Source: Clarkia xantiana subsp. parviflora
Lineage: Eukaryota > Streptophyta > Magnoliopsida > Myrtales > Onagraceae
Assembly (NCBI GenBank): GCA_036873135.1
Contig: JAPTYO010000012.1
Location: 8,192,090-8,256,089, forward strand
Length of the DNA stretch: 64,000 bases
Reading direction: 5' to 3'
The translations under genes were made by a program, and so were the position numbers. Position 1 is the stretch's first letter. The number at the start of each line of letters is the position of its first letter. The notes below the pieces were generated by a model. It ran no database searches, had not been told where the DNA came from, and worked only from the letters and a program-made list of their open reading frames with translations. Below are positions 10,836 through 21,727 of the stretch, one piece after another.

Positions 10836-11471
10836 CGTAATAATAATAATAATAATAAACTTATAATAAACATAATAGAATTGAGGATTTTGATTTTTTT
10901 GGTGTAATACAATTGTTTATTGTATTGTCTGAGTTAACAGCGTGCCATTCGTGCTATTCCTGTCTTTCGTGTTCTTTCTCATTCTCTAGGGGTTGGCATT
11001 GGTGAAATTCTTGCTTTCGGCAATCCAAGGTGAGTTTTTTGTGGCTTTGGTTCCTAGAGTTTCGATTTTGATTCTCCTCTTGTTTGAGTTTTTTCTTCAA
11101 TAAATAGTTCTCCTTGAGAATGCTAATTTCGTCTTCATAGATTCTTCATTTGTCAATACTCCATGCATTGTGGAAATTTCCGATTGACCACACCATAAGG
11201 TGCGATGATAGTGGAATTAATGGTTTTGCAAAAAAAAAAAAAAATATTGGGGTCGAAATTTTCTCGTTTTGCAAAAATATATAAATAAAGTTGCAGGTTT
11301 GCAGTGAAGGGACTGGCTGAAATCTGGTTGCTTAGTTGAATTTCTCTATTTCTGAACATGTTCAATTTGATGCCTTAGTATTATTATCAACCCTTGCTCG
11401 TTGGTTTTTTTAGGGTGACTTGTGAGACTTCGAAAGAAGGTTCTGCTCATAAAGAGCTTCAGCTACTCAAA

Positions 11472-13551
11472 ATGGTTACTTCCTCCGATTTTATACGCTT
11501 GCTTGAGGAAGACATGACCTTCAAGATCCTGACCTGCTTAGACTCACCATCGGATCTTGTCCGTGCTAGCTGTGTCTCACAGTCATGGCGTCGATTTGGT
11601 AAGCTCTAAACTCAAATGGCACATCATCTTATGGTGATATATGGTTTTGCTAATTCATTTACCTGGTTAAGGAAATTAGTGTGTATCAGCCATTGAAAAA
11701 TTTGATCTATTTACGAATTAGACATGTGATTTCCTCTTGAATAAGTGTTGGCTTGGCTTGGGTTATATGATTATACAGCTCAAAATTTGATAGATTTTGG
11801 TAGTACTGCACAAATTGCTAGTATTAGGGATTGAAAAAAGTAACCTTGTTCTCCAAAAGTTGATGATTTTGTTGTTATATCCATAATTGGTCCTTCAAAA
11901 TGTTAATTTGGTGATGTTTTTGAGTATTTGTGCAGTAATTGAAAATAGTCTATGCAAAGGTCTTTGCTTGAGAATGTTCCCACAGCTATCTGGGGTGGAT
12001 CATGTCACTGAGCCTCGAAATCTCAAGATAAGAGCTTCCGAAGTGGGTCCCTCCAACCTCGGGGGGTTGGAAAACTTGGAGAGGGAGCACAGAGTCTATG
12101 CATTTCTAGCTCATTGCTGTTCTTCAATTGAAGATAGAGGATGCATCTCAGAGGCAATCAGTGCTTCTAGCACTGACAACTACCCTGAGGAAGGAATTCA
12201 TAATACTTTAGAAGTGAGGGATCGGGTGGGAAGAATGGCTTCTTATTGGTCTAGTAAAGGACATAAGAACCATGCTGCTCCTGAGACACTGATTTATAGG
12301 CTCACCGGCGACTTATGTGTTGTTACTGAAATTGGTATTAAACCATTCAAAGGTGTGTGCTGAAGCTGAGCCTGTACTTTTCCTTTATTTGATTATTGCT
12401 GCATATATGGATAATAAAAAAACATTTTCAGCTTATTTCCAAACTGGCCACCCAATCTACTCCGCCAATTGGGTCCGGTTTCGTATGGGTCATCAGAAGA
12501 CCTCGATGAAGGGTGATCTAATGGATCAAGAACATCATGATTCAGCTTATGAAAAGTTTGAATGGACTTACACTTCACCAGAGTTTCCAATGATGCAGGT
12601 AAATAGTTCTGCCTTATGTTTCTATTTGGAACTTTCAAATTATTATTATGATATATATCTTTTGAATTTGCATTATTTGCATTATTATGATCATTGATTT
12701 GTGGGATTGGGTTGGTTTAAGTTTGTGGTCTCATGGTCTTCATAATTCCTTTGTCAATTATCTGCAAAAGAGCTGCTAGCCAAAAAAAAATGCACTTGCT
12801 TAGTCTTTCCTGGTTCTTAATTTTCCAAGCACAACATTTTATATAAACAACGAACTTTCTATGTAAAAAACATTTTGCATCAGGATAATCAACTACAGAA
12901 GTTCAAACTTCCCGAGCCCGTACTCTGTATAGGTGGAATGTTGCTTGTTGAGCTTCTGGGCAGAGTTCAGACACAAGAATTGGATGGATTGTTCTATATA
13001 TGGTATGTGTCTTTTTCTCCTCCATTGCTTACCATTAATTTTAAAGGTAAGGACTTGGCTCAAATGTGTTTTGATTCTATGGGAAAATGATAGAAACAAA
13101 TACACATTTGATCAAATTCTGAGTATATGGCATAAAAACACAAACTTTTTCTAGTTAATTGATGCAGACAATTCAATAATCAAGAACCAATATTTTGGCC
13201 AAAGTGAAAATGAAGAACCATTTTTGACCAAATATTTTTTTGTGCTGGGGTTATTTCTGCAGCATAGCGAATGTTCAAGTTTCGGGACGTCCATTATCAC
13301 CTTCTTTTGGAGTTGAACCCCTCGAACCTCCTGGGAAGTTCGTTCTGAAGGTCCAGAGCTACTATCCTCACAAGAAAACAGAAGCACTGATCGAAGAAGC
13401 CCTGACCATTTTTTCGGCTGATTCGTTGCAAATGCAGATGAGAGAAGTGGAGCGCTTATTGCATATGATTCGAGGAAACCAGATCGTTTTTGAGGAACCA
13501 CCGGTACCGGCAGCAGAGCAGGAGAACTCCGATGAAGAAGAGCTTCGTTAA
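11472..13551 (+). CDS. F-box family protein, At4g00755-like
   Basis: Five coding exons with GT-AG borders can be read: 11472-11598, 11936-12352, 12432-12598, 12884-13002 and 13263-13551, together 372 codons plus stop, close to the Arabidopsis At4g00755 length as I recall it. The start is the first ATG in the exon. An F-box lies at about residues 8-42 (DFIRLLEEDMTFKIL, then SCVSQSWRRF), the segment that binds Skp1 in SCF ubiquitin ligases. The middle carries the conserved stretch AYFQTGHPIYSANWVRFRMG and the acidic tail ends ENSDEEELR. Substrate is unknown. A 5' untranslated exon and intron (donor 11030, acceptor ending at 11413) are likely. The gene appears intact; its promoter abuts a transposon end. 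Exon borders were predicted by eye. Confidence 0.87.
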
Positions 13552-13914
13552 ATGTCTTCTCGTTTATTTATGCTTTGCCTTTTCCTCTGCAAAGGTCGGT
13601 CATTTATTTCATCTATCTCTATATATATATGTAGAGTGGAAACCAAACCAGACTGGCTCGTGTATATATAGCGACGGTTTTTGAGTATCTGTTATAACTG
13701 AAGTTTACTTCAGCCATATAACAGTACAAATCTGTGCTTCCTTTTTGGTTTATTATTCTTCCATGAATTCAGCTACATAGAGGACAGTTACAAGGTACAG
13801 AAAATGGAGATGCAAAAAAAAAAAATTCAAATCGTTGCTGATGTTTCTTCCTTTCTTAGTTTTTGCAACCAAGATTGATCTGATAATTATTATTTGACAC
13901 AGACCATTTTCTCC
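13552..13914. other. 3' regions of two convergent genes
   Basis: This gap separates the stop codons of the F-box gene (plus) and the PEX11 gene (minus). It presumably holds both 3' untranslated regions. No separate gene is seen. Confidence 0.6.
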
Positions 13915-15194
13915 TCACTGTATCTTGGACTTGGGTGGTGAAGGAAGCAACTGCATTATACACAATAATATGGATTATTATTTTCTCAATCGAACAATAT
14001 CCGATCCAAAATCAATCAAAATTAGTGGTGCTATTGAGGATTAATTACCTGATAGCAGGAGATTAGGGAAGTGGTGAAGCCTAATGCTCCGGTTACTCGG
14101 GGAGTAACCTTCTTTGGCGCCAACTGAAGCAGTCCTACTGCAACCACGATATCCATTCCTGACTTAATTAGGGCAAGAGATCTCTCATTTGATTTCTTTA
14201 GCTTGGCACTGTATTCTTCATTCTGCAACACGCATACACACAAAAAAATACAGATCTTGAAATGTTCTACCAGAAAATGACAATTTGGAAGAGAATAATG
14301 TGACAACATACTTGGTACTTGTTGCTGTCCTTGAGTTCTTTTTCCAATTTCTTCATCGATGAAGAAAGCCTCCCTATCTCTCCAATCTGATCCATAGTTG
14401 AAATTAGTTTAGTTTAGTTTTTTTCGGGTTAAATCATCGAAAAATGTGAACTTTTACAAATACAAGTATTTAAGAGCGAGTAAGGTACCTCGACCAAGGT
14501 AGTGCAGACCGAAGAACTCATCCAACAGAAAAGAGATACTCGACTAATGTAGTCGGTACGTTCTTTGTTCTGAGAAAAAAATTGAAGAATTTAAATAGAA
14601 AAACAAAAATGCAGGTCTTGTTTTTGACATATAATCAACTGATAAATTGAGAGAAAGACAGTAGTACCTTGTAGATGCCTGATCTACCAAGCCAGACAAT
14701 TTGGTCAAGGAACAAGAAAGCAGACAGCAAAGCATTCTTGGTCTGGCAATGAACAATAAATTCAAATTAATCACTTACCTAAATTAGATTTTAGAAGGAA
14801 GAAACAGAAATTAAGCATCTTGTCAGAATTCAAAATTGTACCTTTCCAAGCAAGAGAATAGCAAGAGGTGTTCCTTGAGGACTCGGGCTAATTAGAGCAT
14901 TGAGATCATTGACGAACTACAAATTTCATGTCATATACAGTTGAGAAGTTGACATGTTTCAAAACATGAAGATAGTTGAAGGGAGTGTAACTACTGTCTG
15001 ACCTTGAAGAGACGGAAAACCTTTCGCGCCAAGCTTGTGGATTTGTCTACATTTTGAGCTGTTCCTGGGTGGCCATTGCTCAAGAACTTGGAACCATATT
15101 GAATTGCTCTGCAGATCTTGTCCCTTGCTTCAGCCTTGTTCAGATAAAGAACAGCAAGAGCTAGCTCTGTTCTAGCTACATCCAAAGAACTCAT
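13915..15194 (-). CDS. PEX11: Peroxisomal membrane protein PEX11 (PEX11C/D/E type)
   Basis: Seven coding exons fit on the minus strand: 15194-15003, 14916-14842, 14742-14668, 14569-14489, 14386-14312, 14222-14049 and 13950-13915, together 235 codons plus stop. The product has the N-terminal signature YLNKAEARDKICRAIQYGS, followed by PGTAQNVDKSTSLARKVFR, and later AKLKKSNERSLALIKSGMD and TPRVTGALGF. PEX11 proteins sit in the peroxisomal membrane and drive elongation and division. The last exon is tiny (11 codons, LLPSPPKSKIQ) and begins after an ATAATGCAG acceptor. Reading through the CAG|GTAATT donor at 14048 would instead give a short NPQ end, which I reject because the family ends in an LLP-like tail. 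A 5' leader intron ending at a TTAATTCAG acceptor near 15214 is likely. Confidence 0.93.
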
Positions 15195-16306
15195 CTTTCT
15201 CTACTAACTGAACCTGAATTAAGAAAACCACAAACTTCTGAGTAAACAAATTGCAACTCTTGTTCAGCAAGACACTTGTGTGGTTCATTCCACAGCAGAA
15301 AATGTCTGGAAACAAGAGAAAAATAGATTTTTTGTTCTTCAATCCAATCACCCAGATCCTCAAGTGAGACAGACTATAAGGGAGGAGAAGGAAATTACAG
15401 CAGGAAAAGATTATCACACTTTTTAGTTGAAATGACGATTATTTACTCGAGCCCTTGACTTGTAGCTCCTCACTCTAAATACTGGAAATGGAAAAGGGCG
15501 TGTGAGAAATGCAGGCATGTCCTTTTTGCCCTTTTTAAATAAAAAAAATCGGAAAACAAAAAATCTTGTCTTCACCATGCAGCTTATGGGAAATTTGGTT
15601 TTATTTTGCTCAACCATGACTCCATTAATTGACCTTATCCGCCGTAAAATGTGTTTGGAGATTGAATTGCACACTTCCCAACCATATTGAGATTTATCTC
15701 TGTCTTCATTTTCTTGATATAATAATAATAATTAATAAATAATAGTATAAGCAGAGGAAAGAAATCTTCCGTTTTCTGCAACTCCTTCTTTCTAATCTAA
15801 GTTAGATGCATAAAAGCAAGTTTGTTTATGTGAAACAGAGACAGTTTAAGTTTACAGAACTTGCTTCTTAAAAAGAAAACAGTTCTTTAGCTAAAATGTG
15901 TACATAATAGATGTTCTAGAATCACAAAAAGACAACCTTTTTAAAGAAGATGTTACAAAATGATCCCTAACATAGAAGATCTTTAATGTTTGCATCTTTG
16001 TTCTAAGTAATTGTAACATAATCCACATGGTCCAAGAAAGATGCAATTTTCACCACCAAAAGGAGTATTATATACATCGAGGATGAAAATACTGATATAA
16101 TAAAATTTATAAATATCACTATGCTTCAATCTTTCGGCAAATTTCCACAAACAGAAAAGAAGACATTATTGAATAGCAGCAGCTCAATTTGGATACTTTA
16201 GTGTTCTGCAGAATAATTATGTGACATACTAATACATACAACAGAAAACAAGAAGCTACAATGTACAAAACATCATAGTACCAATGTCTTTTGTTCATTT
16301 TCTGCA
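15195..16306. other. PEX11 leader and promoter, plus 3' region of the ARM gene
   Basis: It lies between two genes on the minus strand. It should hold the 5' untranslated part and promoter of PEX11 (higher coordinates are upstream) and the 3' untranslated part of the armadillo-repeat gene near 16306. The short frames here are not convincing genes. Confidence 0.5.
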
Positions 16307-17980
16307 CTATTTCCTACTGAACATACTCTTAAACTTCCCTTTCTCAAGCCGTTCAAGCAGTTTCTTCGCCCCGGGCACGTCCAGTTCACTAAGCTTCTTC
16401 AAATACCCGATCGCACCGTACGAAATCATCAACTTCTTACACTTTTTGCTCGAAGAAAGATGCAATAAACACGAGACAGCGTACTTCTTTCCTGTGTTTT
16501 GCGGGCCTGGATCGAGCAGCTGCACTAGATTCGGCACGCTCTTATCATCCTTCTTCACCTCCCTGCAATTCTGAGGAACCGTCATGAGGATCGAGATCGC
16601 CTGGGCCGCAACCTCTCTGGCGGGACCCGATTTCGCTTCGAGCAATTTCACGAGCAGAGGAATGCAGCCCGAATCCCCAATCAGTTTCTTGAATTCAGAT
16701 GTGGTTGAGGCGCGGCATATCGCTGACGTGGCGGCTTCTTGGGCACCAAGCGACCCCGATTTAAGAACATGAACCAACCGAGGAAGAAACCCGGCCGAGA
16801 CCAAATCATCGATGGGTCCCACCCCAACTAAATTCCTCAATGCCCCGACTGCTGATTCTTGAGGGAGAGGACCGTCTAGGTAACCCAATAGGCTTCGGGC
16901 CCCACCTTCTGCAGCCACAGCCCGCCTCAGATTCTCATTGCCAGCTGTCAAATTCTGAAGACATTCGGCTGCATATTCCCTTGAACCGAGCAGAATCCCA
17001 TTATCCAACACATCGATCATGGTTTTAATGATTCCTTGCTCCGCAAGACTCTGCCTTACATCAGGGACAGCCGAGATGTTCTTTAAGGTTCCAGCTGCTG
17101 CAGACTGTGAGATCGAGTCGCCCGCTTGGCAGATCTCGATCAGGGGGCGAACCCCACCATGGCCCACGATGGCTCGAGCCGTGTCGTGGGCCATGGACAG
17201 GGTTTGTAGCGAAATTGTTGCCTTTTCTTTACTAACTGCAGTTCCAGATTCCAGCAGCCGTACCAATGGAGGCAAGACGCCTTCAGAGACAAGAAAGCTC
17301 TCGCAACAACCCGATTCAGCAAGACAACATATTATCGTAACTGTTTTTTCACGTATACGCGGTGACGTGGCGGTTAGTAACTGGACAAGGGCGGCGATGT
17401 TGCTCCTCCCTAAAGAAGACAATACAAGTTTCTCATCTTCCTTCATTACCTCGACTATGCTGTCTAATGCTCGATGTTTCGCTTCCAAGTGTCCGATCTG
17501 AAGCCGAGCGAGCAACTCTCTGATATTGCTGGGTCCCACGGCCTCCTCCTCTGATGAAGATGGCAAGGTTGCCTCTCCAAGAACACCAGTCTTGACCAAA
17601 AGACCGCAGTCTTTCAAATTCAACACAAACTTCCCCGACAAGGAGTCGAGGTCGCTTTGCATCTTTAACTTCCCCTCGTACTTGCCTCCCAGACATGTTT
17701 CGGCCAACAAAATCGATTCTTTCAAAGTCGAGCACACTGCCTGGAGCTGTTCCTTGCACAAGGCATTCTTCGAGAAGCAAGGGTGGCTTGAGAGGTCGGA
17801 CAGGTGAGTCGGGATCTGCTCGAGCTTCGAAATGATCATCTTCCACCTTGACGAAAATCCCCTGTTCTTTACCGATTCGGCTTTCTCCAGAGCTAATGGA
17901 ACAAGCTCTTGAGCATGATTTAACCATTCTTCCGCAGATTTGATTTCACTTCCCTTATCGCCATCATCTTCTTCTCCCAT
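16307..17980 (-). CDS. Armadillo-repeat (ARM) protein, At5g50900-like
   Basis: A single uninterrupted exon encodes 557 residues. The N-terminal about 140 residues form a helical domain (AEEWLNHAQELVPLALEKAE, then FSSRWKMIISKLEQIPTHL and HPCFSKNALCKEQLQ). From about residue 150 to 540 there are consecutive armadillo-type repeats, such as NIAALVQLLTATSPRIREK and GVLPPLVRLLESGTAVSKEK. No U-box is present. The C terminus is basic (KGKFKSMFSRK). From memory it matches a plant family of about 555 residues that includes At5g50900. Such repeats bind proteins; the partner and process are not established by the sequence. The start is the first ATG, in CCATGGGAG context. An intron in the 5' leader ending near 18005 (TCTCCAG) is plausible. 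Confidence 0.9.
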   Translation of the reverse strand: MGEEDDGDKGSEIKSAEEWLNHAQELVPLALEKAESVKNRGFSSRWKMIISKLEQIPTHLSDLSSHPCFSKNALCKEQLQAVCSTLKESILLAETCLGGKYEGKLKMQSDLDSLSGKFVLNLKDCGLLVKTGVLGEATLPSSSEEEAVGPSNIRELLARLQIGHLEAKHRALDSIVEVMKEDEKLVLSSLGRSNIAALVQLLTATSPRIREKTVTIICCLAESGCCESFLVSEGVLPPLVRLLESGTAVSKEKATISLQTLSMAHDTARAIVGHGGVRPLIEICQAGDSISQSAAAGTLKNISAVPDVRQSLAEQGIIKTMIDVLDNGILLGSREYAAECLQNLTAGNENLRRAVAAEGGARSLLGYLDGPLPQESAVGALRNLVGVGPIDDLVSAGFLPRLVHVLKSGSLGAQEAATSAICRASTTSEFKKLIGDSGCIPLLVKLLEAKSGPAREVAAQAISILMTVPQNCREVKKDDKSVPNLVQLLDPGPQNTGKKYAVSCLLHLSSSKKCKKLMISYGAIGYLKKLSELDVPGAKKLLERLEKGKFKSMFSRK

Positions 17981-19445
17981 GGTGATTGGAGCTCGGTTGA
18001 CTGGAGATCAGACAAGCTGAGGTGGAAGAAAGACAGGAATTGATCAAATCTTGATGACCCAGATGGGAAAAATGTGGAATTTGTGTAGAAAATTCAGAGG
18101 CAGTGGAGTTGTTGAAATTTCGACTCACTAATTTAATACAAAGACTCAATTTTGATTATGATATGTAGTAGGAAACAGCCAATATGTTGGCATCAAAAAT
18201 CTTGTGTGATCAACAAATTGCTTAGCTGATGAGTACAAATACAGAGCTACCTAAATATGCCCCACCGGTCACCATCTCCTTCCTTTAACTTTCCAATATA
18301 TATACACTAAAAGCAAAGCGAATAAGCATTTCAAGACTTAATAGTTGTGTAATTACTCTAAAGGGTACCCGAATTGACAGTGAAGGGTATGTAATTTAGT
18401 GTATTTGAGGAGGGTAGTGTTGGAAACAAGGGAATCAAGAAGGTATCTTTGCTTTAGAGCAAAAGAGGATGGGGACATTGTTGCAAAGTTGGATTCTTTG
18501 TTGAAGTCCCAATTACACACTTCCATCTAAAAGGGGTAGTACATAGTTTATTTAGCCACTAATCTAAGGAGAGGAGGGCTTTGCTTTGAAGAGAAGAGAA
18601 GGTAGGAGTCTCATTCAACATTCAACACAGCAGTAGGTGTATTTCTATGGATTGGAGTGTATTATAAATGAACAATTTGCACCAACTCTCTGCAAATAAT
18701 AATTTCAAAAAATATTATTAAAAAAAAACGAATTTGTACCTCTCAATTTGATTTTGACTATCCCCAGTTATTACTCAGAAATGGGGTAATCGATAGAAGA
18801 AGGAAACCTCAACCACCACCACCACTGCGAAAGCAGGAAAGGCCCAATGTAAGAGAAGCTGAATATCAAGAAATTAAACTGAAAAATCTAAGGAAACAAG
18901 TTGAAAAAGCAACAAGCACCAACCTTTACGGCTCAGAAATTAAATTCTGAGAAAAGCAACACAGCAGCTTCATCTTCAAACATCTCTCTCTGGTAGGTTA
19001 ATCAAAAGCTTTGTGAAGCAATATCAAGATTTGAAATGAAGAAGAAAAAAACCCTATTTCTCTCGATCTCTCTCTCTGCTGGGAAAATCAAAATCTGACT
19101 GAAGCAAATATCAAATTTTGAAGAAGAAGAAGAAAGAGAAAGCGGCGTAAATAACCGAGCCACTAAAGCACAAGAGGACACGCAGAAAGAGATAGTTCAA
19201 GGACCTAAGGATTCGAATTCAGAATCGAGTCAGAATTCAAAAGTCCAAAATTTGGAAGCACGGTGTCTGTGGCGTGTCTGCAAGAATTTGCGTTCTTTAA
19301 AGTTTATAAAGCAAGCACACACTTCAGTCTACGGTGCCGGAGAGGTGGTGTTGATTTCGGAGAAGATGATTGGCTGGTCGAGCTCTGATCGGAGATCCAA
19401 CGGCTGTGATCTGCTTCTTTTATTATAAATATAAAAATAATAATA
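17981..19445 (-). other. 5' leader and proximal promoter region of the ARM gene
   Basis: No coding sequence. Read on the minus strand it contains a CT-rich leader (GAGAGAGAGAT-type runs near 19060 and 18985), a possible leader intron (donor near 18925, acceptor near 18005) and a TATA-like run near 19424-19436. Intron borders are guesses from consensus sites. Confidence 0.45.
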
Positions 19446-19467
19446 TTACAATTCACCAATATGCAAA

Positions 19468-19490
19468 TACGTGGCGGCTATGATCACGTG
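19468..19490 (-). promoter_or_regulatory. ABRE/G-box pair upstream of the ARM gene
   Basis: TACGTGGC at 19468-19475 matches the ABA-response element core (PyACGTGGC), and CACGTG at 19485-19490 is a G-box. They lie 10 bp apart and about 35-60 bp upstream of the TATA-like run. In plants such pairs bind bZIP factors. The functional meaning here is inferred from position and consensus only. Confidence 0.35.
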
Positions 19491-19989
19491 CGGTGTGGAC
19501 CCCGAAAAGGACAGTACTCGATGGGTTGGAACCGTTTCCAGTAAATTACTGAGGCCAGTATTGTCAATGTCGGGTGTAAAAGTCTGATCTAATGGTGGAT
19601 GCAGATTTATTAAGATTTTAATAATTATGGGAATTTTTTTTTTAATTATTAATTTAGAGTTGACACCGTTGTTTAACTCTAAATTAAATCCGTTCTTATT
19701 TACTTTCTCCGTATGGAACAAACTCGTCCGGAGTTCGATCTTGGCGGCCTAATCGTCGAGTCGTGTTTATCCTATCTTCCTAGCAATGTCGATTATTGTG
19801 TTTGACCAAGATGCACCAAGATGCACACATGGTAATGGGTGAGGAAATTACTAAGTGTTTGACCACAGTAGTAGTGACGCGTATGGATGCTTGTATGTAA
19901 ATCATGAAAATATGCCTAATCACGTAACAAAATATTGATGTTGATGAAAGTGAATGCGCACTTGTCAATACTTACAACATCCCTATTTC
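19491..19989. other. Intergenic, boundary between host genes and element D
   Basis: No gene or transposon terminus is recognised. Host-like promoter DNA appears to give way to element D sequence somewhere between about 19750 and 19990. No LTR is visible at this edge. Confidence 0.4.
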
Positions 19990-21640
19990 GGATGTGGGGT
20001 GTTGGCCCTTGCGTCGTTGCGCGTCGTGTCGAGCATGTATCATGTGCTTAGGGTGTTAACCATTGTGCTTGAGTGGTTTGATTTCTCATCGAGCTCTCTT
20101 TTAGAAATCCAAATTTCCGTCATCTCGTTTCCTATCTTTAATCATAGGCGAGAAGAATACTTGCAGTATATGGTTAAGCCAAGGATAATTGAATCATTGC
20201 ATATAATCGGAAAGGGGTTACCTTCTGATTTTAAAAATTTTCGATTTTTCAAAAATTTCGTATGTCGGTCGAGTAGGAATGTAATTGCTTCCGTTCGGGT
20301 TGATAATCATGTTGATCAATATGGTAGTAACCTGTACTCACTTGAAAACAATTATATAAAAATTTGGCCCCAAAGTGGATTTGTCAATACCTTAGATGTG
20401 AGGTGTTGGGTCTCGCGGCGATGGCTTCCTATGCTATGCTTGCCTTGCCATCATATTTGCATAGAACTGATGTAGGGGGTTAATCTTAACGCTTTGTCAC
20501 GTATCACTATGTCAGACATGGGGGGTCTCCCTACATGTCTGCCATGTATCATATCAATAGATGTAGCATTGCCCCCCTAGGGTAGGCGTAGTGATCATCA
20601 CATGCTTAGGGGGTTACCCATTGCATTGTAATACTCATTATCATTGGTACCATATGAAATTGAAGTGGATATCAATGTTGTATTGTAGGTGGGGTGCTGA
20701 CCCCTATATCAGGTGTGTCGCCTAGTATGCGCATGCCGTTGTGCTCATCAAGTAGTTGTAAGAATCAATGTAAGTATGGGGTGTTGATATTTGCGCCTGC
20801 ACTGCACTATAACGTTTATGTTGTCGTACTGCCCCCGAGGTGGGTTGTCGCCTTTATGGGTGTAGGTTGTTAACCCTTGTATTCATCATGCTGCCCCCGT
20901 ATTAGGCTTGCTGATCATTATAGATGTGGGGTATTGACCTTCGCGCCTGTCGCTCATCATGGCGTTGTCGTCGTCATGGACATAGGGTGTCGACCCTTGT
21001 GCTCATCACACCTTGTAGTGTGGATTCATCATATTTCCCCCAAAGTAGGCGTTGTCATTGTTATGGACATAAGGTGTCGACCCTTGTGTCCGTTTCACCT
21101 TATAGCGTTGGTTGCCTTGCTTCCGTAGTAAGTGTCGTCTTGATGATAGGTGTATGGTATCTACCCTTGCATCCATTCAGCTTTATAGTGCTCATTCATC
21201 GCATTGCCTTCGTAGTAGACGTACTTAGTCATTATAGACGTTGGGTACTGACCCTTGTGTCTATTGCACTTCATGGCATATGTCCCTGATGTTGCCCCCT
21301 AGGTGGGCATTGTCGTCGTCATGGACATAGGGTGTCTGCCCTTATGTCAGTCTCATCTTGTATTGTGCTTTCCTTATGTTACCTCTATACCAGGTATTGT
21401 CACTGTCATGGACATAGGGTGTTGACCCTTTTGTCTGTCATGCTTTGCAGCGCTTATTCATTATGTTGAACCCTGGAGTTGGCATCATTACGATTATAGA
21501 TATAGGGTGTGAACCCTTACCTCTATCGCACTTTTCAGTGCGCGTCCGCAGCGTTTCCCCCGAAGTAGGCGTAATAGTCACTTATCATATATATGACGTT
21601 GATTATTAGAGATCTTCATATAAGCCTTCTATTCATATTG
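19990..21640 (+). repeat. Degenerate repeats around GGACATAGGGTGTCGACCC
   Basis: Variants of a unit containing GGACATAGGGTGT(C/T)GACCCTTGTG, usually followed by CTCATCA or GTC and a CTTGTAGTG-like stretch, recur at spacing near 60-130 bp (for example near 20935, 20980, 21064, 21243, 21324, 21410 and 21500). Similarity between copies is moderate. This belongs to element D. Short frames across it are by-products. Confidence 0.6.
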
Positions 21641-21727
21641 TAGGCTATTCACTCTACATGCTTGTTGAGACGTCAGTCGTTGGCGCGGACGTGAGATTGT
21701 ATTTTCATTCTTCATATTGTTGTCGTT

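Noticed and set aside
14031..14048. PEX11 coding sequence ending at the TAG at 14031
   Set aside because: The CAG|GTAATT donor at 14048 and the ATAATGCAG acceptor at 13951 restore the family C terminus and the usual protein length.
16584..17501. Plus-strand frames within the ARM gene
   Set aside because: Shadows of a long, conserved minus-strand coding sequence.
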